Notes under the pieces: model-generated
The model's database searches: none
The model's input: only the letters and a program-made list of their open reading frames with translations
Told to the model about the DNA's origin: nothing
Part shown: positions 1 to 6,091 of the stretch, in pieces
Layout of the letters: each line of letters begins with the position of its first letter
How positions within the stretch are numbered: the stretch's first letter is position 1
NCBI GenBank assembly: GCA_035477115.1
Contig: DATIKW010000024.1
Location: forward strand, 1-7,957
DNA: 7,957 bases
Direction: 5' to 3'
Source of the DNA: UBA995 sp035477115
GTDB taxonomy: Bacteria; Bacillota; Sulfobacillia; UBA995
Made by a program: the position numbers and the translations under genes

Positions 1-1043
1 TCGACATAACCTTCCACTCCCGTGAGTTGACCGGCGAAGAACAGTCCGCTCCGGAACCTGGTCTCCAAGGATGGCTTCAAGAGCCGCGGCGAGTTCAGGT
101 AGGTGTTGCGGTGCATGACTCCAAACCGGACGAACCTGGCATCGCCCAGGGCGGGGACCATCCGGAACACCCGCTCCTGTTCCGAAAAGCGCAAGTTGGT
201 CTGGAAACCCACCAGGCCCAGGAGGGTGTCGGCCAGGTTATCCTGGCGCAACTGCACTACGGCGTAGGGTTCCCGGCCGGTGGCCGGATCCCGGAGCCCT
301 ACCGGCCGCATCGGCCCGAAGCGTAAGGTGTCTCGCCCCCGCCGTGCGAGTTCCTCGGCCGGCAGACAGCCCTCGAAGAACACCGGCCGTTCAAATGCTT
401 TGAGCGGGTGCTGCTCGGCGGAGACGAGCGCCCGCCAGAAGGCCTCGTACTCGTCCTGGTCAAGCGGGCAGTTGAGGTAATCGCCTTCGCTGTCCCGCTC
501 ATACCGGGACGCGCGGAAGGCGTGGTCCAGGCGGACCGACTCCCGGAGCACGATGGGCGCCGCCGCATCATAGAAGAACAGCTGCTCTTCGCCGGTCAAG
601 TCCGTGATGGCGGCAGCCATGGCGGGTGAAGTCAGCGGCCCGGTCGCCACCACCACCGTCTCGCCGGCAGGGATGGTCGTCGCCTCAGCCCGCTCGACCC
701 GGATGCGGGGGTTAGTTAGCAGCGTCTCCGTCACCAGCCGCGAGAAGGCTTCGCGATCGACGGCCAGCGCCTTGCCCGCCGGGATACGGGCGCGTTCGGC
801 GCAAGCCAGGACCAGGGAGCCCATGACCTTCATCTCGGCTTTCAGGAGACCCGCCGGCGTGTCCAGTTCCTCGGACCGCAACGAGTTGGAACACACCAGT
901 TCCGCCAGGTCGCCGCCACGATGGGCAGGAGTCATCGTCTCCGGCCGCATCTCCACCAGGACTACCGGTCCGGCCGCCGCCGCGTGCCAGGCGGCCTCCA
1001 CTCCCGCCAGTCCCCCGCCGATCACCCGAACGGTATCGGTCAC
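1..1043 (-). CDS. trmFO: TrmFO, folate/FAD-dependent tRNA U54 methyltransferase (3' end missing)
   Basis: TrmFO forms 5-methyluridine at position 54 of the tRNA T-loop, taking the carbon from methylene-tetrahydrofolate and using FAD. About 347 residues are visible; the family is near 435, so about 90 C-terminal residues lie outside the window. The N-terminus VRVIGGGLAGVEAAW holds the FAD-binding Gly motif. The hallmark ELVCSNSLRSEELDTPAGLL follows, with C51 matching the conserved first active cysteine. The second, C226, is in VFFEGCLPAEELA. FGPMRPVGL, QLRQDN, GFQTNLRF and HRNTYLNSP are further family blocks, and the visible end FFAGQLTGVEGYV is also typical. The frame is intact throughout the visible part. 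The start is set at GTG by ribosome binding site spacing; the ATG at 1049 would add two residues. In many Bacillota xerC and hslVU follow. Confidence 0.95.
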   Translation of the reverse strand, partial: MTDTVRVIGGGLAGVEAAWHAAAAGPVVLVEMRPETMTPAHRGGDLAELVCSNSLRSEELDTPAGLLKAEMKVMGSLVLACAERARIPAGKALAVDREAFSRLVTETLLTNPRIRVERAEATTIPAGETVVVATGPLTSPAMAAAITDLTGEEQLFFYDAAAPIVLRESVRLDHAFRASRYERDSEGDYLNCPLDQDEYEAFWRALVSAEQHPLKAFERPVFFEGCLPAEELARRGRDTLRFGPMRPVGLRDPATGREPYAVVQLRQDNLADTLLGLVGFQTNLRFSEQERVFRMVPALGDARFVRFGVMHRNTYLNSPRLLKPSLETRFRSGLFFAGQLTGVEGYV

Positions 1044-1049
1044 GCCCAT

Positions 1050-1056
1050 CTCCCTT
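1050..1056 (-). promoter_or_regulatory. Ribosome binding site that decides the trmFO start
   Basis: AAGGGAG lies 6 bases before the GTG at 1043 but touches the in-frame ATG at 1049 with no spacer. The spacing favours GTG over the ATG two codons upstream. Confidence 0.65.
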
Positions 1057-1097
1057 CGAGCACCATGCCCGGCGCCGGCGCTCACTCGTGTTCCCGG

Positions 1098-3188
1098 TCA
1101 CTGGTCGGGCGCGTCGAGTTCGGCATACTCCCGGTGGCCGCACTGCTCGCGAACGCAGGCGAGGTACTGACCGGCATCCCGGTCGCGGCCCTCGACCAGG
1201 AAGGCCCCGCAATCCGGGCAAGCCCGCGCCACCGGCCGGCGCCAGGTCGAGAAAGTGCACTCGGGGTAACGGCTACAACCATAGAAACGTTTTCCTTTAC
1301 GGCTCCGGCGGGATACGACCTCGGCGCCGCACTCGGGGCAGTTCACTCCGGTAGGCTCGAGGTACGGTCGGCTCGCCCGGCAGTCCGGGAAGCCGGAACA
1401 GCCCAGGAACTTACCGAAACGGCTGTACTTGACCACCATGGGCTTGCCGCACCGCTCGCAGGCGATGTCGGTGACCTCGTCGGGCACTTCCATGCCCCCG
1501 ATCTCCCGCTCCGCCCGCTCCAGCGTCACCTGAAACGGCTCGTAGAAGTCTCTCAAGACATCGGTCGCGCTGTACTTCCCCACCTCCACCGCGTCCAGGC
1601 GTTGCTCGAGTCCGGCGGTGAAAGCCGAGTCCACGATGTCGGGGAAGTACTCCTTGAGCAATGCCAGCACTCGCAGGCCGAGTTCGGTTGGACGCAGACT
1701 ACGGTCCTCATTGGCGACGTAGCCTCGTTGCCCTAGGGTCTCGACGATCGGAGCGTAGGTGCTGGGTCGGCCGATGCCGAGTTCCTCGAGCGCTTTCACC
1801 AGCGAGGCCTCGGTGTAACGCGAAGGAGGCTGGGTGACATGTCGCTGATCCTCGATCCGGACGGCGGCAAGCTGCTGGCCGACCCCCGCGGCGGCTAGGG
1901 CAACCGGATCGGAGGTCCCCGGTCCAGCAGTCCGCTCGCCTGGCTGGTACACGGACGTAAATCCCGGAAAGGTCACCACCGATCCCGAAGCGCGGAACGC
2001 GTGCTCCCCTGCCTTCAGGTGCACCGCGGTCAACTCCATCTCTGCCGGAGCCATCTGGCTGGCCACGAAACGTTCCCAGATCAGCCGATACAGCCGCGCC
2101 TGGTCGGCCATCAGGTGCGGGGCGACGGCCTCCGGCTCGCGGACCACTTCTGTCGGCCGGATCGCCTCGTGCGCTCCCTGCACCCGCGGGCTGCGGCGCT
2201 CCACGGCGCCCTCGCCGACCCATTCGCGGCCGAAGCGCCCGATCACATACTCCCGGGCCCGCTCCCGGGCCGTTTCGGCAACCCGCGTCGAATCGGTCCG
2301 CATGTAGGTTATCAGACCACTCGTTCCCTGGTCGCCAAGCTCCAGGCCCTCGTATAGCTGCTGGGCCACCCTCATAGTCTTACGCACGGGGAAGCCCAGT
2401 CGCCGAAAAGCTTCCTGCTGCAGCGAACTGGTGATGAAAGGTGCGGGCGGGTTACGTCGCCGGCGGTTCTTCCGGACCGCTTCCACTTCGAATCCGATAC
2501 CGCGCGTTTCCGCCAGCAACCTATCTACCTGCTCCCGTTCTCGCAGGTTCACCCGATGGCCCGCCGTGCCCCAGTAGCGGGCGACCAGACCGCCTTCCAG
2601 GTGGACGAGCACCGTCCAGTACTCCTCGGGCACGTGAGCCTGAATGTCCGCCTCGCGGTCGCCGATCAGCCGGAGCGCTGCGGACTGGACCCGGCCGGCG
2701 CTCAGTCCCCGTCTTACCTTCCGCCATAGCAGGGGGCTGAGTTTGTAGCCCACCAGCCGGTCGAGGATCCTCCTGGCCTGTTGCGCCTGGACCAGTTGCG
2801 CGTCAATGGGCCGCGGGTGGTCGATTGCCCGCTCGATCGCTTCCCGGGTGACTTCACGGAACTCTATGCGTACCGCGTGGTCCGGGTCGAGGCCGAGTGA
2901 GTGCGCGAGATGCCAGGAAATGGCCTCGCCCTCCCGATCCGGGTCGGTAGCCAGATATACCTGGCGCGCCTTGCGCGCATGTTCCCGGAGTTTCTTCAGG
3001 ATCTCTCCCTTGCCCCGGATGGTCACGTACTTGGGCGCAAAGTCATTGTCTTCGTCCACTCCCAGCCGGCTGCGGGGAAGGTCCCTGACGTGCCCCATCG
3101 ACGCCTCAACCTTGACCCTGCCACGGAACAGCTTCTGAATGGTTCGCGCCTTGGCCGGCGACTCCACGATGATCAGCAGTCTCAGCAA
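1098..3188 (-). CDS. topA: DNA topoisomerase I (type IA)
   Basis: The enzyme relaxes negatively supercoiled DNA by cutting one strand through a 5'-phosphotyrosine bond and passing the other strand. The 696-residue product is close to the Bacillus enzyme in length. The Toprim domain opens at LLIIVESPAKARTI (E9) and carries the Mg-binding acidic triad in ATDPDREGEA (D82, D84, E86). The catalytic tyrosine is Y295 in GLITYMRTDSTR, and AHEAIRPT follows at about 339-346. Three C-terminal four-Cys zinc ribbons are visible: C577/C580/C597/C603, C617/C620/C638/C644 and C657/C660/C678/C683. I chose the TTG start because family members begin only a few residues before the IVESPAKA motif and because GGGAGGT precedes it. 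The same frame is open up to a GTG at 3305 that overlaps the dprA stop, which would add 39 residues with no family likeness. trmFO follows after 54 bases, the conserved Bacillota order. Confidence 0.96.
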   Translation of the reverse strand: MLRLLIIVESPAKARTIQKLFRGRVKVEASMGHVRDLPRSRLGVDEDNDFAPKYVTIRGKGEILKKLREHARKARQVYLATDPDREGEAISWHLAHSLGLDPDHAVRIEFREVTREAIERAIDHPRPIDAQLVQAQQARRILDRLVGYKLSPLLWRKVRRGLSAGRVQSAALRLIGDREADIQAHVPEEYWTVLVHLEGGLVARYWGTAGHRVNLREREQVDRLLAETRGIGFEVEAVRKNRRRRNPPAPFITSSLQQEAFRRLGFPVRKTMRVAQQLYEGLELGDQGTSGLITYMRTDSTRVAETARERAREYVIGRFGREWVGEGAVERRSPRVQGAHEAIRPTEVVREPEAVAPHLMADQARLYRLIWERFVASQMAPAEMELTAVHLKAGEHAFRASGSVVTFPGFTSVYQPGERTAGPGTSDPVALAAAGVGQQLAAVRIEDQRHVTQPPSRYTEASLVKALEELGIGRPSTYAPIVETLGQRGYVANEDRSLRPTELGLRVLALLKEYFPDIVDSAFTAGLEQRLDAVEVGKYSATDVLRDFYEPFQVTLERAEREIGGMEVPDEVTDIACERCGKPMVVKYSRFGKFLGCSGFPDCRASRPYLEPTGVNCPECGAEVVSRRSRKGKRFYGCSRYPECTFSTWRRPVARACPDCGAFLVEGRDRDAGQYLACVREQCGHREYAELDAPDQ

Positions 3189-3198
3189 CGTCCACGTG

Positions 3199-3205
3199 AC
3201 CTCCC
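3199..3205 (-). promoter_or_regulatory. Ribosome binding site supporting the topA TTG start
   Basis: GGGAGGT, identical to the site before comM, lies 10 bases before the TTG at 3188. The spacing is slightly long but the match is strong. No ATG or GTG in frame lies close downstream before the conserved IIVESPAKA motif. Confidence 0.6.
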
Positions 3206-3224
3206 GGGTGTACTCCCGCCAAGT

Positions 3225-3254
3225 AGCATAACTCAGTCCACCGGCGGCGCGCAA
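3225..3254 (-). promoter_or_regulatory. Weak promoter candidate upstream of topA
   Basis: TATGCT (4 of 6 matches to the -10 consensus) at 3225-3230 lies 18 bases after TTGCGC (3 of 6 matches to the -35 consensus) at 3249-3254, in the 113 bases between dprA and the proposed topA start. The resulting leader would be about 30 bases and would include the topA ribosome binding site. The match is weak, and read-through from dprA is just as likely. Confidence 0.25.
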
Positions 3255-3301
3255 GGTCGAGATGGGTTGATGGGCGCGCCCGGCGGCCAGGCAGGTTCGG
3301 G

Positions 3302-4396
3302 TCACGAGCCGGTCGGCAAAGCGATGTACCCTGCCCCGACGCGACGCACCCGCCCCGCCGTCTCCAGCAAGAGGAGGGCGGCAAGGACTTCGCCCGGCTC
3401 AAGCCCCGTTCGCTGGGCGAGCGCTTCGGGCAGTCGCGGCTCGAGGCTCAGTTCGGACAGCAAGCGGTGATGATCTTCCTTCAGGTCGGCCTCAGTTGCC
3501 GGCGCCGGCGGGTCGGGCACGTGCAGGCCGAGCACCTCCAGGACGTCGCGGGCCGACTCAACCAGGGCCGCGCCGTCGCGGATCAAGGAGTGGGGACCGC
3601 GGCTGCCCTGACTGGTCACCGGTCCGGGCACGCCCATCACCTCCCGCCCCTCCTCCGCCGCCATCTGGGCGGTGATCAGCGCGCCGCTGTCGGCGGCCCC
3701 TTCCACCACCACCACGCCAAGGGACAGGCCGGCGATGATGCGATTGCGGACCGGGAAGTGGGCGGCCAGGGGGGGAGTATTCGGGCTGAACTCACTCACC
3801 ACCCCACCCGTGGCGGCGATGGCCCGTGCCAGGGACCGGGCTTCGGGAGGGTATACGCGCTCCAGGCCGGACCCCAGGACCGCCAGGGTTCGGCCCCCGG
3901 CATTGAGGGCGCCCCGGTGGGCGGCGGTGTCCACCCCCCGGGCCAGGCCGGAAACGACCCACACGCCCGCTCGAGCGAGATCCCTGCCGAGGGACTCGGC
4001 AACCGCCAGGCCGTAGGGCGAAGCCCGGCGCGAGCCGACAATCGCCACCGCCGCATCGTCGGCCGGCAGCGTCCCGTGCAGGTACAGCAGGAACGGCGGG
4101 TCGGCGATCGCTGCCAGGCGCGGCGGGTAGCGGGGATCTGAACGCAGGAGCACCCTGATGCCGGCCCGTTCCACCGCCCGCCAGCAGACCTCCGGATCCA
4201 GTTCCCGCCGCGCCGCGACCAGCCTTTCCCCCACGGCCCCGGGGAACAGGCGGAGCAGGACGGAATCGGGAGCGGACCAGGCTCCGGCCGCCGTGCCCAG
4301 GTGCTCCAGCAGGCGGTCGAAACGACGCGGACCGATCCCCGGCAGATGACTGAAGGCTACCCAGTAAGCCGGTTCCGGCAAGCAGCTGCCCCTCAT
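3302..4396 (-). CDS. dprA: DprA (Smf), DNA-processing protein that loads RecA
   Basis: DprA binds incoming single-stranded DNA in the cytoplasm during natural transformation, protects it and loads RecA on it. The 364-residue product has the three-part layout of long DprA proteins. A helix-hairpin-helix / SAM-like segment is at about 11-42 (SHLPGIGPRRFDRLLEHLG). The Rossmann-like DprA core is at about 90-290, with AIVGSRRASPYG (GSR at 121-123), SGLARGVDTAAHRGAL, LAVLGSGLERVYPPE, and FPVRNRIIAGLS at 214-225. A C-terminal winged-helix domain at about 307-362 ends in TAGRVRRVGAGYIALP. The ATG at 4396 is the first start codon in frame; the frame further upstream has no ATG, GTG or TTG in the gap and runs into comM. 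The gene stands between comM and topA, the usual Bacillota setting. Its stop overlaps a GTG that opens the topA frame, though I place the topA start further down. Confidence 0.95.
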   Translation of the reverse strand: MRGSCLPEPAYWVAFSHLPGIGPRRFDRLLEHLGTAAGAWSAPDSVLLRLFPGAVGERLVAARRELDPEVCWRAVERAGIRVLLRSDPRYPPRLAAIADPPFLLYLHGTLPADDAAVAIVGSRRASPYGLAVAESLGRDLARAGVWVVSGLARGVDTAAHRGALNAGGRTLAVLGSGLERVYPPEARSLARAIAATGGVVSEFSPNTPPLAAHFPVRNRIIAGLSLGVVVVEGAADSGALITAQMAAEEGREVMGVPGPVTSQGSRGPHSLIRDGAALVESARDVLEVLGLHVPDPPAPATEADLKEDHHRLLSELSLEPRLPEALAQRTGLEPGEVLAALLLLETAGRVRRVGAGYIALPTGS

Positions 4397-4422
4397 GCCG
4401 GATCCGGTTCGCCATATCCCAT
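4393..4422 (-). other. Possible nine-codon leader frame coupled to dprA
   Basis: ATG at 4422 opens a frame encoding MGYGEPDPA and closing at TGA 4395-4393. That stop overlaps the dprA ATG as ATGA, the classic form for translational coupling. The frame has a suitably spaced AGAGGA upstream, while dprA has only a weak site of its own. This suggests ribosomes reach dprA by reinitiation. A frame this short may also occur by chance, and I do not recognise the peptide. Confidence 0.3.
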
Positions 4423-4427
4423 GATCT

Positions 4428-4433
4428 TCCTCT
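4428..4433 (-). promoter_or_regulatory. Ribosome binding site in the comM-dprA gap
   Basis: AGAGGA begins directly after the comM stop codon. It is 31 bases from the dprA ATG, too far to serve it, but 5 bases from an ATG at 4422 that opens a nine-codon frame. The dprA start itself has no good Shine-Dalgarno sequence in its own 5-12 base window. Confidence 0.4.
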
Positions 4434-5957
4434 TCAGGAGACCAGGTCTCGATCCAGCCACCGGTACTGGATGGCCTCGCCCAGATGCTCGGGCTCGAGT
4501 TCACCGGCGCCGTCGAGGTCGGCGATGGTGCGCGCCACCTTGAGGATCCGGTCATGGGCCCGCAGGCTCAGGCCGAGCTGTTCGAACGCTGCCCGTACCA
4601 TAGCGAGCGCCGGTGCTGAAAGCCGGCAGAAGCTTCGGACCTCCCCTGGACCCATCCGGCCGTTGGTGGCCGGACCCGAATTGCCAAACCGCCGGCGCTG
4701 GATGGCCCTGGCCCGCAGCACGCGGTCGCGGATCGCCGCGCTGCCCTCACTCTGCCCCCGCCCCTGGATCTCATGGTACTCCAGGCGGGGCACGTTGACC
4801 TGAAGGTCGATCCGGTCCAGCAGCGGCCCGGAAATCCGGGCTCGGTATCGGAGGACGGCCGGGGGCGAGCACAGACAACTCCGCCGAAGGTCGCCCCAGT
4901 GACCGCACGGGCAGGAATTCATCGCTGCGACCAGCAGGAATCGGGCCGGGTAGGTGACGGCGGTGCCCGCGCGGACGATGTTGACCGTCCCTTCTTCCAA
5001 CGGCTCGCGCAGGGCCTCGCGGGCCTCCCGGTGGAACTCGGGGAATTCGTCCAGGAACAACACCCCGCAGTGGGCGAGGGTCACCTCGCCCGGGCGCGCC
5101 GGCCGGCCGCCGCCCATCAGGCCGGCAACGGATACGCTATGGTGAGGGCTGCGAAAGGGGGGATGCGCGATCGCCGGCGCTCCCGGAGGCAGGAGGCCGG
5201 CGACGCTGTGGGCGATGGTCGCCTCCAGCGTATCCTCCGGGCTCAGCTCCGGCAGTATGCCGGGAAGGCGCCGCGCCAGCATGGTTTTCCCCGCACCGGG
5301 GGGCCCGATCAGCAAACAATGGTGGCTGCCCGCCGCCACGATCTCCAGCGCCCTCCGGCTCATCCTCTGGCCGGCCACATCGGCGAAGTCCGGCGGGCAG
5401 GCGACTTTGCCGGCGGCGCGGCCGTTGTTCGGTGGCCTCAGGCGGGCGCGCCCCTCGAGCCATCCGGCCAGAGCCGCCAGCGATTCCACCCCGAGGATCT
5501 GGACGCCTTCGACCCCGATCGTCTCGGCGCCGCCGGGCTGCGGGACCACGATGCCGCCAAGCCCGGCCGCCCGCGCTGCCAGGGCCATGGGCAGGATGCC
5601 GGTAACCGCCTTCACCCTGCCGTCCAGCGCCAGTTCCCCGACGAGGACCCAATCGCCCAAGCGCTCCAGCCCTACCTGGCCGGTGGCGGCGAGGATCGCG
5701 GCCGCAATCGGGAGATCGAGGCCCGAACCTTCTTTGCGGAGATCGGCGGGAGCCAGGTTCACGGTAATGCGCCGGAGGGGGAACTCCAGGCCGGAATTAC
5801 GGATGGCCGCCCGAACCCGTTCCCGCGCCTCACGCAGCGGGCTGTCGGGCAGCCCTACGAGATCGAAGGCGGGCACGCCCGGGCTGACATCCACCTCAAC
5901 CTCCACCAACCGGGCCTGAACCCCCACCAGGGTACAGCCAAGCGATTTGGCGAGCAA
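4434..5957 (-). CDS. comM: ComM (YifB) family AAA+ ATPase, Mg-chelatase-like
   Basis: The 507-residue product has the family's usual length. In species where it has been studied, ComM is a hexameric helicase that promotes branch migration during natural transformation, extending the region of incoming DNA paired with the chromosome. The N-terminal third (about 1-170, LVEVEVDVSPGVPAFDLVGL onward) is the Lon-protease-like ChlI domain. The AAA+ domain follows: Walker A GPPGAGKTML at 218-227 with K224, Walker B GVLFLDEF at 298-305, and a sensor region SGPLLDRIDL at 376-385. A Cys cluster (C349, C351, C361, C363) in the CPCG...CLC stretch is the expected putative metal site. The C-terminal Mg-chelatase lid runs from about 410 to 500. 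I chose the TTG start because of the strong ribosome binding site and because MLAKSLGCTLVG matches the typical family N-terminus. It is followed by dprA after 37 bases, which suits a shared competence role. Confidence 0.95.
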   Translation of the reverse strand: MLAKSLGCTLVGVQARLVEVEVDVSPGVPAFDLVGLPDSPLREARERVRAAIRNSGLEFPLRRITVNLAPADLRKEGSGLDLPIAAAILAATGQVGLERLGDWVLVGELALDGRVKAVTGILPMALAARAAGLGGIVVPQPGGAETIGVEGVQILGVESLAALAGWLEGRARLRPPNNGRAAGKVACPPDFADVAGQRMSRRALEIVAAGSHHCLLIGPPGAGKTMLARRLPGILPELSPEDTLEATIAHSVAGLLPPGAPAIAHPPFRSPHHSVSVAGLMGGGRPARPGEVTLAHCGVLFLDEFPEFHREAREALREPLEEGTVNIVRAGTAVTYPARFLLVAAMNSCPCGHWGDLRRSCLCSPPAVLRYRARISGPLLDRIDLQVNVPRLEYHEIQGRGQSEGSAAIRDRVLRARAIQRRRFGNSGPATNGRMGPGEVRSFCRLSAPALAMVRAAFEQLGLSLRAHDRILKVARTIADLDGAGELEPEHLGEAIQYRWLDRDLVS

Positions 5958-5964
5958 GTAGTTG

Positions 5965-5971
5965 ACCTCCC
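5965..5971 (-). promoter_or_regulatory. Ribosome binding site that fixes the comM start
   Basis: GGGAGGT, a near-perfect complement to the 3' end of 16S rRNA, lies 7 bases before the TTG at 5957. It decides the choice of this non-ATG start, since no ATG in the same frame gives a protein beginning near the family's usual N-terminus. Confidence 0.75.
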
Positions 5972-5979
5972 GCAGATGG

Positions 5980-5985
5980 AATATA
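5980..5985 (-). promoter_or_regulatory. Candidate -10 box upstream of comM
   Basis: TATATT matches five of six bases of the sigma-A -10 consensus and sits in a short AT-rich island inside very GC-rich DNA, in the 134-base gap before comM. An overlapping alternative, TAGTAT preceded by TGG, would be an extended -10. I find no convincing -35 box at 16-18 bases upstream. The distance to the ribosome binding site is short, so the untranslated leader would be only about 15 bases. Confidence 0.3.
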
Positions 5986-6045
5986 CTACCATAGCGGGCG
6001 GTGATCCTGCCGCCGGAAAAATGATCGCTCTTTGTCCTTCGCGGT

Positions 6046-6064
6046 GCCCCGTTGACCACGGGGC
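6046..6064 (-). terminator. Hairpin after the membrane-subunit gene, possible weak terminator
   Basis: A perfect 7-base-pair stem (GCCCCGT / ACGGGGC) with a 5-base loop begins 28 bases past the stop codon of the membrane subunit. No T-run follows directly; the nearest run of five T on the transcribed strand lies about 22 bases further on (6017-6021). It therefore lacks the form of a classical intrinsic terminator. It could be a weak terminator, an RNA 3'-end stabiliser or chance in GC-rich DNA. Confidence 0.35.
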
Positions 6065-6091
6065 GGTGGCGAATCGAGGTCGAAGTGGCGG

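Noticed and set aside
1..1043. Suspected frameshift in trmFO, since short frames crowd the region on both strands.
   Set aside because: Reading from GTG 1043 gives one intact frame to the window edge with all expected motifs; the short frames are shadows.
921..1736. Plus-strand open frame of 271 codons across the trmFO start and the end of topA.
   Set aside because: It lies antisense to zinc-ribbon and TrmFO motifs that are well conserved, and it spans two genes.
6046..6064. The hairpin as a riboswitch or T-box for comM.
   Set aside because: It is a single short stem with no further conserved elements, in a gap too small for a known riboswitch fold.
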